Part shown: one piece after another, positions 45,970-57,625 of the stretch
Numbering within the stretch: the first letter of the stretch is position 1
Layout of the letters: the number at the start of each line of letters is the position of its first letter
Source of the DNA: Burkholderiales bacterium
Lineage (GTDB): Bacteria; Pseudomonadota; Gammaproteobacteria; Burkholderiales; Usitatibacteraceae
DNA length: 64,000 bases
Direction: 5' to 3'
Assembly (NCBI GenBank): GCA_025359985.1
Contig: JANYDB010000039.1
Span: forward strand, 1 to 64,000
The notes under the pieces: generated by a model
The model's input: the letters and a program-made list of their open reading frames with translations, nothing else
Database searches by the model: none
What the model was told of the DNA's origin: nothing
Made by a program: the position numbers and the translations under genes

Positions 45970-46731
45970 ATGTCAACTTATGATTTAGAAGAACAAGAAC
46001 GTATCTCAGCCCTTAAAGACTGGTGGGATAAATGGGGTAATTGGGTGACGGCTGGGGTAGTGGCGACGCTGGTAGGCGTGGTTGGCGTACAACTTTGTCG
46101 CTACTATCAAAAATCTCAGAGTTTACAAGCTGAAACGCTTTTCAAGGGCGTCAAAAAAACGGGCGAAGAAGTTGCTGCCGGTAAAGATGCTGCCAACAAA
46201 GAAGGCATCAAAGATAGTAAAAAACTTTCCGATGCAGTGAGCGCGATGGTCGATAAATTCCCCGGCACGTTTCAGGCGACAGAAGCTCAGTTGATGGCTG
46301 CCAAAGCCGCTTTTGAGGCGGGTGATTTTGCGAGTGCAAAAACGCAATTGCAATGGGTTATCGATAACGGCCGTGATACACATCGCACACTGGCCCGAGT
46401 GCGCCTTGCCGCTGTCATGCTTGAAACCAAAGATTATGATGGCGCATTGAAGACGCTTGACGGCGCAAAAGATGAAGCGTTTCAATCGGTCACGGCAGAT
46501 TTAAAAGGCGATATTTATGCAGCACAAGGCAAACGCGCAGAAGCTCGTGCGTCATATCAGATCGCGGTTGAAAAAGCCGACGCGCGCAGTTCCTTGAAAG
46601 CCATTTCTCAAGCCAAGCTGGATGCGTTTGGTGGCACCGATGAAAGTAAAAAAGTGGCCATCAGAGATGATGCAAAATCAGGCGAAAAAAATGCTAAAGA
46701 TGGTAAAGACAGTAAAGGAATCACGAAGTGA
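45970..46731 (+). CDS. YfgM-like tetratricopeptide membrane protein
   Basis: MSTYDLEEQERISALKDWWDKWGNWVTAGVVATLVGVVG and position between hisS and bamB. Confidence 0.93.
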   Translation: MSTYDLEEQERISALKDWWDKWGNWVTAGVVATLVGVVGVQLCRYYQKSQSLQAETLFKGVKKTGEEVAAGKDAANKEGIKDSKKLSDAVSAMVDKFPGTFQATEAQLMAAKAAFEAGDFASAKTQLQWVIDNGRDTHRTLARVRLAAVMLETKDYDGALKTLDGAKDEAFQSVTADLKGDIYAAQGKRAEARASYQIAVEKADARSSLKAISQAKLDAFGGTDESKKVAIRDDAKSGEKNAKDGKDSKGITK

Positions 46732-47906
46732 GTAAGTTATCGGCATCAGCTTTTTACTCAACTTCAAAACCGAGTTCAGCGTTTGGGTTAACCTGTGTTG
46801 CCATGGCGGCTATATTGTGCACTGCGGTGGCAGGTTGCGGTTTGTTCAGCGGCAGCAAGCTAAAACCGGCGGTATTGCCAGATTTAAAAAACTCTGATCT
46901 TGCGATTGTCTGGTCATCCAGTGTGGGTAAATCTGCGGGCTATTTATTTACGCCCGCATTTGCCGATAAATTAATTTATGTAGCGACACACAAGAGCGGC
47001 ATTGTGGCGTTATCCGACGAGGGTGGTCGCCAAGTCAGCCAAATTGAAGCCGGCATTCCTTTGGCTGGCGGCGTCGGCATTAGTGACAACACGGTTGTGG
47101 TGGCGAGCAATAAAGGTGAGGTGCTGGCATTTGATTCCGCCGGACGTTCGGTCTGGAAAAGTCAGGTTAGTGGTGAAGTGCTGGCGGCGCCGGTGATCGT
47201 TGGCGCCAACGTTATTGTGCGCACTGCAGACGGACGAATTTTTGCGTTGAACCGTGCCGATGGCAAACGTAAATGGGTGTTTCAACGGGCTACTCCGGCC
47301 CTGACCCTGCGCACCAACGCCAGCGTGGTGGTGAATCGTGGCACCATTTATGCAGGCTATGCAGGCGGCAAAGTGATTGCGATTGAAGCAGAAAGCGGCA
47401 AACCCACATGGGAAGCGACTATCTCTACGCCGCGCGGTTCGACCGAGCTTGAGCGTGTAGCCGATGTGGCAGGGATACCTGTTCTGGATGATTCACGTAT
47501 TTGTGCTGCCGTTTATCAAGGCCGTACAGGTTGTGTGGAAGCGTTGAATGGCAATGTACTGTGGTCGCGTGAAATTTCAAGTGCAGATGGTGTCGCAATC
47601 GATGCCAAATATTTATATGTGGCCGATACTGAGGGCAATGTTTATGCGCTCGATAAAACATCCGGCGCAACGGTCTGGAAACAGGATAAATTACAACGTC
47701 GTGAGCTGGGTGCGCCATTAAGCTTTAAAGGCAAGGTTCTTGTCGGTGATGCTACTGGTCTAGTGCATCTATTGTCACCGGAAAATGGCGAATTGATTGG
47801 CCGCGTCAGTACCGATGGCAGCGAGGTTGTCGCGCTGCTGCAAAATGGCGATAAGGCCATTGTGCAGACTGCTAAAGGCGGTGTTTACGCGCTTTCAGTC
47901 AGGTAG
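46728..47906 (+). CDS. bamB: Outer membrane protein assembly factor BamB
   Basis: Lipobox AVAGCGLFSG; repeated beta-propeller motifs (VYALDKTSGATVWK, HLLSPENGELIGRVSTDGSEV); overlaps the yfgM stop by 4 nt. Confidence 0.95.
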   Translation: MSKLSASAFYSTSKPSSAFGLTCVAMAAILCTAVAGCGLFSGSKLKPAVLPDLKNSDLAIVWSSSVGKSAGYLFTPAFADKLIYVATHKSGIVALSDEGGRQVSQIEAGIPLAGGVGISDNTVVVASNKGEVLAFDSAGRSVWKSQVSGEVLAAPVIVGANVIVRTADGRIFALNRADGKRKWVFQRATPALTLRTNASVVVNRGTIYAGYAGGKVIAIEAESGKPTWEATISTPRGSTELERVADVAGIPVLDDSRICAAVYQGRTGCVEALNGNVLWSREISSADGVAIDAKYLYVADTEGNVYALDKTSGATVWKQDKLQRRELGAPLSFKGKVLVGDATGLVHLLSPENGELIGRVSTDGSEVVALLQNGDKAIVQTAKGGVYALSVR

Positions 47907-47928
47907 TCTGAAACACCAGTTAAAAATT

Positions 47929-47957
47929 ATTTTCGAATATATTTTTCGAAAATTTTG
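47929..47957 (+). terminator. Possible AT-rich terminator between bamB and der
   Basis: Inverted repeat ATTTTCGAA / TTCGAAAAT with 7-nt spacer, followed by TTTTG. Confidence 0.35.
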
Positions 47958-48067
47958 ATAGCAATCACAGCGCGGCTGCCGGTCGTGCTGACCCGGGTTT
48001 AAGCAGTTTCCATAGCAGTTTCCATGTCCGGCTCTCCCAATATAGCGAGAGTATTAAGCGCAGAAAA

Positions 48068-49474
48068 ATGAAACCCACCATTGTTATTGTTGGACGTCCT
48101 AACGTCGGCAAATCTATGCTCTTCAATCGCCTCACCAAAACCCGTGATGCCTTGGTTGCGGATATGCCGGGCTTAACGCGTGACCGTCATTACGGACACG
48201 GACGTGGTGCCTCCAAACCCTATTTATGCGTCGATACGGGCGGCTTTGAGCCCAAGGTGACCGACGGCATATTGCATGAAATGGCAAAGCAGACGCTGCA
48301 GGCTATTGCTGAAGCGGATGCCGTCATTTTTGTTGTAGATGGCCGGCAAGGGCTGACGCCGCAAGACAAAATTATAGGTGAGCGTTTACGCCGTGATGCT
48401 CAGGGGCGCGGTATCCCGATGGCGATTGCCGTCAATAAAGCCGAAGGGATGAATGAAGAAGTTGTTTGTGCCGAATTTCATGAATTGGGTTTGGGCGAGC
48501 CTGTTGCCATCTCTGCAGCACATGGTGAGGGCACCCGACAACTCATAGAAGATGTGTTGGAGCATTTTCCGGATGCTGAAGAAAATCTCGATCCCGATAC
48601 GCCGCGCGTGGCTATTGTAGGCCGTCCCAATGTCGGCAAATCGACACTGGTGAACCGCTTGCTGGGTGAAGAGCGCGTGATTGCTTTTGATGAGCCCGGA
48701 ACCACCCGTGATTCGATTTATATTCCGCTGACGTTCCATGATAAAAATTACACATTGATCGACACCGCGGGGATTCGTCGCAAAGGCAAAGTGTTCGAGG
48801 CGGTTGAGAAATTTTCAGTCATTAAAACCCTGCAAGCGATTGAAGACGCTCATGTGGTGGTGTTGTTGCTAGATGCGCGCCAGGAAGTTTCCGATCAGGA
48901 TGCGCATATTGCGGGTTTTGTACTGGAATCCGGCCGGGCAGTAGTGGTGGGCATCAACAAATGGGATAACCTGGATGATTACACCCGTGAGCGCACCAAG
49001 AGTGATTTTGATCGCAAGCTGCATTTTCTAGATTTTGCGCGCATGCACACGGTTTCAGCCAAAGACGGAATGGGATTGGCACCCCTATTCAAGTCAATCG
49101 ATGAAGCTTTTGCGGCAGCCATGTCCAAGCTTTCCACACCCAAGCTTACTCGCGCATTGATGGCCGCTACTGCCGCCCATCAGCCGCCCATGAATGGTTT
49201 GCACCGCCCTAAACTGCGCTATGCCCACCAAGGTGGTCACAATCCACCGATTGTGGTTATTCACGGCTCCGGACTGGATGGATTGGCTGATAGCTATGTT
49301 CGCTATCTGGAAAACACTTTCCGGGATGCGTTCAAACTTAAAGGCACGCCGTTGCGGGTTGAGCTAAAAAAGAGTCACAACCCCTACGCCAATCGTAAAC
49401 CGCAAGTGTTGACGGCAAGTCAAGAAAATCAGCGTCGTCGCGGGCGCATCCGCATGAAACGTAAATTTGCCTGA
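48068..49474 (+). CDS. der: Ribosome biogenesis GTPase Der
   Basis: Two G domains ([33 protein letters not shown]), KH-like C-terminus. Confidence 0.97.
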   Translation: MKPTIVIVGRPNVGKSMLFNRLTKTRDALVADMPGLTRDRHYGHGRGASKPYLCVDTGGFEPKVTDGILHEMAKQTLQAIAEADAVIFVVDGRQGLTPQDKIIGERLRRDAQGRGIPMAIAVNKAEGMNEEVVCAEFHELGLGEPVAISAAHGEGTRQLIEDVLEHFPDAEENLDPDTPRVAIVGRPNVGKSTLVNRLLGEERVIAFDEPGTTRDSIYIPLTFHDKNYTLIDTAGIRRKGKVFEAVEKFSVIKTLQAIEDAHVVVLLLDARQEVSDQDAHIAGFVLESGRAVVVGINKWDNLDDYTRERTKSDFDRKLHFLDFARMHTVSAKDGMGLAPLFKSIDEAFAAAMSKLSTPKLTRALMAATAAHQPPMNGLHRPKLRYAHQGGHNPPIVVIHGSGLDGLADSYVRYLENTFRDAFKLKGTPLRVELKKSHNPYANRKPQVLTASQENQRRRGRIRMKRKFA

Positions 49475-49805
49475 TTTTTGCATAAAACTAACTTGTTTTG
49501 CTGATTTTGCGTTTCATTACTTGAAAAGCATCCTCTGCGCCTGCATATCCGTATAGAAATTGTTGGGTTGGTGCACAAAATGGCCAATAAATTGAAACGG
49601 CTTAGCCAATATGCGCTACCAAGGAACCTAGATGAAATTTTCCGGTCTGTGCTAGGGCTAGAGATATTAATAAAGTTGATAAATCCGGTTAAATGCTTTT
49701 GTCAAAACGATTTAAAACAAACAATTCCTTGTTCACGTATCATCATTATTCGGACGCTAATTTACTGCGTTGTTGTTAACTAAAACGAGAAGCTGGAGAA
49801 TAAAA

Positions 49806-50045
49806 ATGAGTGCAAAAGGGCAACTATTACAAGACCCATTCCTTAATATTTTGCGTAAGGAACATGTCCCGGTTTCGATTTATCTGGTCAATGGCATCAA
49901 GTTGCAGGGCCAGATCGAATCCTTCGACCAGTACGTTGTGTTGTTAAAAAATACTGTCACGCAAATGGTTTACAAACACGCCATTTCTACTGTTGTGCCA
50001 GCGCGTGCGGTTTCAATTCCATTTGAAGCGCCCAGCGAAAGTTAA
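49806..50045 (+). CDS. hfq: RNA chaperone Hfq
   Basis: [65 protein letters not shown]. Confidence 0.98.
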   Translation: MSAKGQLLQDPFLNILRKEHVPVSIYLVNGIKLQGQIESFDQYVVLLKNTVTQMVYKHAISTVVPARAVSIPFEAPSES

Positions 50046-50186
50046 TATTTTGTTTGAGCATCGTTACTAGGCATTGTTTGCAAGCGGTGGCTTGGTGACG
50101 AAATTGGATTGTGGATTGGTAATGTCCTCGCGTCGTCATGATGCGAGCACAACTACGAGCACACAAAGCTCATTCTTGTTAAAACG

Positions 50187-51422
50187 ATGAAACCTAATTT
50201 TGCCGATTCTGCATCACCGCAAGGCGCCGCTGTGCTTGTTGGAATTAATTTTGACGATGTGTATTTTGAGGCACAGCTTGCGGAAGCGCGCGAGTTGATA
50301 TCAAGTGCAGGCGCCAGGGTTGCGTCGACTTTAACCGGCAAGCGTTATAAACCCGATCCGGCCACCTTTGCGGGCAGCGGCAAAATTGAAGAAATAGCCG
50401 AAGCTGTTTTGCAAACCAATGCATCGCTTGTGGTGTTTAATCACCAGCTTTCCCCAATCCAGATTCGTAATATCGAAAAAATTGTTGGCGTTCGGGTAAT
50501 TGATCGCACCGATTTAATTCTTGATATTTTTGCCCAGCGTGCGCGCTCCGCTGAAGGCAAGCTGCAGGTTGAATTGGCCCAAATGCAACATTTGATGACG
50601 CGCCTGGTGAAAGGCTGGACTCATCTGGAGCGGCAACGCGGCGGCATTAGTGTGCGTGGCGGCCCCGGCGAATCTCAGCTTGAGTTGGATCGCCGCATGG
50701 TGGGTGACAAGGTAAAAAAGCTTAAAGAAAAACTCAAAAAATTAGGACGTCAGCGTAATACCCAGCGCGCCAGTCGCCGCCGTGCAGGAACTTTTTCAGT
50801 CTCGATTGTCGGTTATACCAATGCTGGTAAATCAACCCTGTTTAATCGATTAACGCGCTCAGGTACTTATGTGGCAGATCAACTATTTGCGACGCTCGAT
50901 ACCACCACTCGCCGCTTGTATATTGCGCCCAATATTAATGTAGCTCTGTCTGACACGGTCGGGTTTATTCGCAACCTTCCGCATGGCCTAGTGGCCGCAT
51001 TCCATGCAACGCTGACCGAAGCGGTTGAGGCGGATCTGTTGCTGCATGTAGTGGATGCTGCGAATCCGGCACGCGAAGAGCAAATAGCCGAAGTTAATAA
51101 AGTGCTTGCAGAAATTGGTGCAGAGTTAATTCCGCAAATTGTTGTGTATAACAAAATCGATCTACTCGAGACGGGAACTTTATTTGCGCCTGCTTCTGCT
51201 GCATTGCGTGATGAGAGTGATAAAATTATTGAATTACGTGTAAGTGCGGTGTCTGGCGTCGGCATGAATCTAGTGCGCGACACCATTCATGAATATGCAG
51301 AAATGTTGCACCATCGGACTGACCTGGCCGCTGATTTTGATGAGCGTTTCCAAGTCGGCTATGAAAATGAAGTTGTTTCGATTGATCAAGCGCAATCTTT
51401 TGCGCACCTCGGAGTGAGTTAA
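50187..51422 (+). CDS. hflX: GTPase HflX
   Basis: LIEDIFAQRA-type region LILDIFAQRARSAEGKLQVELAQMQHLMTRL, RGGPGESQLELDRR, SIVGYTNAGKSTLFNRLTRS. Confidence 0.97.
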   Translation: MKPNFADSASPQGAAVLVGINFDDVYFEAQLAEARELISSAGARVASTLTGKRYKPDPATFAGSGKIEEIAEAVLQTNASLVVFNHQLSPIQIRNIEKIVGVRVIDRTDLILDIFAQRARSAEGKLQVELAQMQHLMTRLVKGWTHLERQRGGISVRGGPGESQLELDRRMVGDKVKKLKEKLKKLGRQRNTQRASRRRAGTFSVSIVGYTNAGKSTLFNRLTRSGTYVADQLFATLDTTTRRLYIAPNINVALSDTVGFIRNLPHGLVAAFHATLTEAVEADLLLHVVDAANPAREEQIAEVNKVLAEIGAELIPQIVVYNKIDLLETGTLFAPASAALRDESDKIIELRVSAVSGVGMNLVRDTIHEYAEMLHHRTDLAADFDERFQVGYENEVVSIDQAQSFAHLGVS

Positions 51423-51424
51423 GT

Positions 51425-52789
51425 ATGTTGCGACTTTTGCAATTGCTGGATAAACGTGCGTTGTTATGGCCATTGACGATTCTGGCCTACCCTGTTATCC
51501 GGTTGGGTTATCAGATCAAAAAAATACGCGCCCCGTTTCCGGCGACAGACGGCCTGAATAATACGGCCGAGATGTCACTTAATGATCCGCAATGGGGCAA
51601 ACGCGGCGGGAATAAAAATGATGGCCCGCCTGACCTCAATGAAATTTTCAATAAATTTAGTCAGAAGCTCAACAATTTGCTCGGCAAAAAAGGCAATAAC
51701 GGTCAAGGCGGCAACGATAACGATACTGGTGGTCCCAGTAAAGCCGCCATGGGTGGCGGCATATTACTAGCCGTCGGCCTCGCACTTGTCGTCTGGTTGG
51801 GTAGTGGTTTTTACATTGTAGAAGAAGGTAAACGCGGGGTTGAATTGCGTCTGGGTAAATATACTCAAACCACCCAGCCGGGCCCGCGCTGGCGTATTCC
51901 GTATCCGTTTGAATCGGTAGAAATTGTTAATGTGTCGCAAGTTCGCGCGATCGAAGTGGGGCATCGCAATAATCAGAAGACCAAAGTCCCGGAAGAGTCG
52001 CTGATGCTGACTGAAGATCAAAATATTGTTGATGTTCAGTTTGCTGTGCAATACACCTTGAAGAGTCCTGAAGATTTCCTGTTTTTTAATCGCGAACCCG
52101 ATGAAGCGGTGCGCCAGGCTGCAGAAACCTCGATGCGGGAAATTGTCGGCAAAAGCAAGATGGATTTTGTGCTTTACGAAGGCCGCGCTGATATTGGTGC
52201 TCGAGCCAGGGCGCTGATGCAAATTATTCTGGATCGCTACAAAACCGGTATTCAGGTTTCAACTGTCACGATGCAAAACGCGCAGCCGCCACAACAAGTC
52301 CAAAACAGTTTTGATGACGCAGTGCGCGCCAAGCAGGATCGAGAGCGCCTAAAAAACGAAGGCGAAGCCTACGCTAACGATATCTTACCGAAGACAAAAG
52401 GCGCTGCGGCACGCTTGATGGAAGAAGCGCAGGGTCACAAGCAACGTGTTATTGCGAACGCACAGGGCGATGCATCACGTTTCACGCAAGTGTTGACAGA
52501 ATACGAAAAAGCACCGGGCGTTACTCGTGAGCGCATGTACCTTGATGCCATGCAGCAAATTATGCAGAGCGCGAGCAAAGTTCTGGTTGATCAAAAAGGC
52601 GGCCAGAACCTGCTGTACCTTCCGCTTGATAAGCTGATTCAATCGACGGCACCTTCAATAGCACCTGTTAACAGCGATAATTCAACCCCACGTAATGTTG
52701 CTGCAGGGGCCGTAGACGCACCGACTGCGCCAGCCACTATTACGGCGCCGACTGAGCCTTCGCGGGCTACTTCGCTGCGCAATCGCTGA
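51425..52789 (+). CDS. hflK: FtsH protease activity modulator HflK
   Basis: SPFH protein; MSLNDPQWGKRGGNKNDGPPDL, FYIVEEGKRGVELRLGKYTQTTQPGPRWRIPYPFE. Conventional start may be 51572. Confidence 0.95.
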   Translation: MLRLLQLLDKRALLWPLTILAYPVIRLGYQIKKIRAPFPATDGLNNTAEMSLNDPQWGKRGGNKNDGPPDLNEIFNKFSQKLNNLLGKKGNNGQGGNDNDTGGPSKAAMGGGILLAVGLALVVWLGSGFYIVEEGKRGVELRLGKYTQTTQPGPRWRIPYPFESVEIVNVSQVRAIEVGHRNNQKTKVPEESLMLTEDQNIVDVQFAVQYTLKSPEDFLFFNREPDEAVRQAAETSMREIVGKSKMDFVLYEGRADIGARARALMQIILDRYKTGIQVSTVTMQNAQPPQQVQNSFDDAVRAKQDRERLKNEGEAYANDILPKTKGAAARLMEEAQGHKQRVIANAQGDASRFTQVLTEYEKAPGVTRERMYLDAMQQIMQSASKVLVDQKGGQNLLYLPLDKLIQSTAPSIAPVNSDNSTPRNVAAGAVDAPTAPATITAPTEPSRATSLRNR

Positions 52790-52848
52790 GCGCCCCATTC
52801 TTGAATCCTGATCATTGCTGAACACCCAGAAATAACGAGATCAAAATT

Positions 52849-53727
52849 ATGCAAAAAAATATCCCGGCTATTGTTATCAGTCTCATCGTGCTGTTGCTGG
52901 TACTGGTGTTATCGGTTTATACCGTTGACCAGCGGCAGGCGGCAATTAAATTTCAGTTAGGGCAGGTGGTTGCCATCCAGACTACGCCTGGGCTATATTT
53001 TAAAGTGCCGTTCATTGAAAATATTCGCTTATACGACACACGCATTCAGACGCTGGACAGCAAGGATGCAGAGCGTATCCAGACCAAAGAAAAAAACAAT
53101 GTGTTGGTTGATACCTATGTTAAATATCGCATCGTCGATGTAAAACAATTTTTTGTATCAACAGGCGGTGATTTTGCCCGGGCTGAGGTGCGGCTCTCGC
53201 AAAGTGTGAACGATGATTTGCGCGCAGAATTCGGTCAACGCAGTCTGGCGGAAGTGATCTCGGGTGAACGCAATAAAATTATGGAAAATCTTCTCGTCAG
53301 AACCGATAAGGATGCGCGCAGCATCGGTATCGAGGTGCTCGATGTGCGCTTGAAGCGTGTTGATCTAGTGCCCGAGATCAGCGCTGATGTGTATCGTCGT
53401 ATGGATTCAGAGCGCAAACGTGTAGCCAATGAGCTGCGCTCCACGGGCTCAGGTGAAGCCGAAAAAATTCGCGCCGATGCCGAGCGGCAGAGAGAAATTA
53501 TTTTGGCTGAAGCGTTCCGCGATGCCCAAAAAATCAAAGGTGAAGGCGATGCTTCAGCAGCGAAAATTTATGCGCAGGCGTTCAGCAAAAATGCGGAATT
53601 TTATGCTTTCTATCGAAGCATGGATGTGTACAAAAACAGCTTTCGCAACAAGACCGACTTGATGGTGCTGGATCCCAGTTCTGATTTATTTAAATATTTA
53701 AAAAACCCCAACAAGAGCGGCAAGTAA
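52849..53727 (+). CDS. hflC: Protease modulator HflC
   Basis: SPFH features: VDQRQAAIKFQLGQV, PGLYFKVPFIENIRLYDTRIQTLD, SERKRVANELRSTGSGEAEKIRADAERQREIILAEA. Confidence 0.96.
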   Translation: MQKNIPAIVISLIVLLLVLVLSVYTVDQRQAAIKFQLGQVVAIQTTPGLYFKVPFIENIRLYDTRIQTLDSKDAERIQTKEKNNVLVDTYVKYRIVDVKQFFVSTGGDFARAEVRLSQSVNDDLRAEFGQRSLAEVISGERNKIMENLLVRTDKDARSIGIEVLDVRLKRVDLVPEISADVYRRMDSERKRVANELRSTGSGEAEKIRADAERQREIILAEAFRDAQKIKGEGDASAAKIYAQAFSKNAEFYAFYRSMDVYKNSFRNKTDLMVLDPSSDLFKYLKNPNKSGK

Positions 53728-53804
53728 ATCAGGATGGGTAGCAATAAATATAGCGCTAGGTTAAGCTAAATCAGCAGAACCGAAAAACTTCCGTATAATC
53801 CGTC

Positions 53805-53838
53805 AACGGCGCGTCCTAAACAGGGACGCGCCGTTTTT
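53805..53838 (+). terminator. Rho-independent terminator after hflC
   Basis: Perfect 12-bp stem AACGGCGCGTCC / GGACGCGCCGTT with 7-nt loop and T-run. Confidence 0.85.
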
Positions 53839-53932
53839 GCGTCCTGAGGTTGAACAAAGTGCTGAATAAGCCGACGAGGCAGATGTTAAAAAACGCTGCT
53901 TGAAATAATTAAATGAAATATAAGTGAAGCCG

Positions 53933-55120
53933 ATGAGAACTTGGGCATTACCTGAACATATTGAAGATATGTTGCCGCATGATGCGAAAAAGCTTGAGCA
54001 TATTCGCCGACTGGCGCTGGATATGTTTGCCCGGCATGGCTACGAGCTGGTAGTACCGCCGCTCATGGAATATGTAGATTCATTATTAAGCGGCACCGGT
54101 CATGATATGGATTTGGCGACCTTCAAGCTGGTTGACCAGCTATCCGGCCGCACGATGGGGATTCGCGCCGATACGACGCCTCAGGTGGCGCGCATTGATG
54201 CGCATGTGCTGAACCGGCAGGGTGTATCCCGCCTTTGCTACGCTGGGAGTGTGCTTCATACCTTGCCCTTTGGCTTGGGCAAGAGCCGCCAACCTTTCCA
54301 GGCGGGTGCTGAACTGTATGGCCACGCGGGCCTCGAAGCCGATATTGAAATTCAGCAATTAATGATCGATGCGCTGGCCGCAGTAGGCGTAAAAGCGGTG
54401 CAGCTTGATATAGGCCACCCAGCCATTTTTCGTGCGCTGATTGATCTGGCCAAGATTTCTCAAGCGGTTGCAGATGATATTTTTAAGGCCACTGAGGCCA
54501 AGGATACGCCCAGTCTCAAAACTGGGATGGCCAAGCTTAATTTGCCGAGCCAATTGGTCGAAGCGTTCCTCAATCTGCCAACACTTTATGGCGACGCTAG
54601 CGTGCTGGAACGCGCCACCGCTGCACTACCGCAGGATGAGCGCATCACCAGCGCGCTTGCACAACTGCGCACTATCGCCCAACATTTTTCCGCGCAAGGC
54701 ATTGCCGTCAGTATCGATTTGGGTGAATTGGGCGGATTTAATTACGAGAGCGGTATTGTTTTTGCAGCTTTTGCCAAAGGCGCATCAGATGCGGTAGCGC
54801 GTGGTGGTCGTTATGATCAGGTTGGCAAGGCGTTCGGTCGTGCAAGAGCGGCAACTGGTTTCTCCATGGATTTAAAATCATTGCTGCCGCTGATTGCGGA
54901 TCAGGTTACGTCTGGCGCGATACTGGCTCCGCTGACAATTGACCAGGCTGCACAAACAATCATTAACCAATTGCGTGCTGGCGGTGAAGCCGTGATTGCG
55001 CACTTACCCGGACATGATGCGCATACGCATGAGCTTGGTTGTGACCGTCAACTTATATACAAAGAAGGTCGCTGGACAGTCATTCCATTCGATAATCCCG
55101 GCAATTCCAGCAATCGGTAA
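53933..55120 (+). CDS. hisZ: ATP phosphoribosyltransferase regulatory subunit HisZ
   Basis: HisS-like paralog (WALPEHIEDMLPHDAKKLEHIRR, MGIRADTTPQVARIDAH, ARGGRYDQVGKAFGRARAATGFSMDL), upstream of purA. Confidence 0.93.
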   Translation: MRTWALPEHIEDMLPHDAKKLEHIRRLALDMFARHGYELVVPPLMEYVDSLLSGTGHDMDLATFKLVDQLSGRTMGIRADTTPQVARIDAHVLNRQGVSRLCYAGSVLHTLPFGLGKSRQPFQAGAELYGHAGLEADIEIQQLMIDALAAVGVKAVQLDIGHPAIFRALIDLAKISQAVADDIFKATEAKDTPSLKTGMAKLNLPSQLVEAFLNLPTLYGDASVLERATAALPQDERITSALAQLRTIAQHFSAQGIAVSIDLGELGGFNYESGIVFAAFAKGASDAVARGGRYDQVGKAFGRARAATGFSMDLKSLLPLIADQVTSGAILAPLTIDQAAQTIINQLRAGGEAVIAHLPGHDAHTHELGCDRQLIYKEGRWTVIPFDNPGNSSNR

Positions 55121-55215
55121 ACGGATAATTCGTGTGTTCACCCTTATTTCCGCGGCACTTTCCACGCCTTTCCCATGCGCTGTCCACGCGTTTTGGTTAC
55201 ACACTCATTTAATAG

Positions 55216-56529
<1,314 letters not shown>

Positions 56530-56580
56530 TCCTGGATTAGCGCTTTGACTCACAAGCTGGACCAGCGCGCGGGATAACAC

Positions 56581-57543
56581 ATGATTGTCGTGGACTCATC
56601 ATCGCATTCAAAATGGCTGCGCTATGCGGTGCTAAGTCTATCCGTGCTGATGGTATCAAGTGCGGCAATCATGATTCGCTACGCACAAGCGGAGAATGTT
56701 TCTTCCCTGGCCATTGCAGCCTGGCGTCTCGGTATCGCTGCCGTGGTGCTGGTGGTCGTGGTGGCGGTGAAATCCGATGCGCGTGCGGAGCTCGCAAAAA
56801 TTAGCAAACAGGATTATCTGCTTGCCGCTGCCTCAGGCGTTTTTCTGGCAGCACATTTCGCTTCCTGGATTTCATCGTTAAGCTATACCTCGGTTGCCAG
56901 CAGCACCGCGCTGGTGACCACCAATCCGATCTGGATTGCGCTTGTTTCGTGGCTGGTGTTTCATGAAAAGCTGGGCAGATGGTTAGTCATCGGCATCATC
57001 GCCGCCATTCTGGGCAGCGCATTAATTTTCGCTTCTGATGCGCGTTTGACGGTGAGCGGCAGCGATACTAATCCATTGCTGGGCAATATGCTGGCACTCA
57101 TAGGCTCATTCGCAGTCTGCGGCTATTTATTAATCGGTCGGCGTCTTCGAAAAACGATGGCGCTGTTGCCGTACATCCTGCTCACCTATGGCAGCGCTGC
57201 GTTGGCTTTGTTGATGGCTGCTTTAGCAACCAACCAACCGTTGGCAGGCTATTCAGGCCTTGCCTGGCTGTGCCTGCTGGGGCTGGGCTTAGGGCCACAG
57301 CTCATCGGGCACAGTGGCATTAACTGGGCGCTTAAACATATCCCGGCTACTTTTATTGCCATCGTTATTTTGGGCGAGCCTATCGGCTCCTCGCTGCTCG
57401 CATGGTGGATATTTGGCGAAAAATTTGCCCTTCTTCAGTTGCTGGGGTTTACGGTATTGTTGTCGGGGATTTATTTCGCATCCCGCGACGTCGGTGCGTC
57501 TGCTCGCCCCTCCGCTCGCTCTACTATTAGCTCGGCAAAATGA
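56581..57543 (+). CDS. DMT/EamA family transporter
   Basis: Ten hydrophobic segments; YTSVASSTALVTTNPIWIALVSWLVFHEKL and ILGEPIGSSLLAWWIFGEKF. Confidence 0.9.
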   Translation: MIVVDSSSHSKWLRYAVLSLSVLMVSSAAIMIRYAQAENVSSLAIAAWRLGIAAVVLVVVVAVKSDARAELAKISKQDYLLAAASGVFLAAHFASWISSLSYTSVASSTALVTTNPIWIALVSWLVFHEKLGRWLVIGIIAAILGSALIFASDARLTVSGSDTNPLLGNMLALIGSFAVCGYLLIGRRLRKTMALLPYILLTYGSAALALLMAALATNQPLAGYSGLAWLCLLGLGLGPQLIGHSGINWALKHIPATFIAIVILGEPIGSSLLAWWIFGEKFALLQLLGFTVLLSGIYFASRDVGASARPSARSTISSAK

Positions 57544-57625
57544 AAGTATCACGGGCTCGCTTATAATCTTAAGCTTGAATATATGCTTAACCGAGCACAT
57601 TCCATTCCCTTTTTAGTGACCTTCC

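Noticed and set aside
49568-49783. 71-aa ORF upstream of hfq
   Set aside because: Occupies the expected hfq leader region, has no recognisable features and an unusual hydrophobic tail; likely chance.
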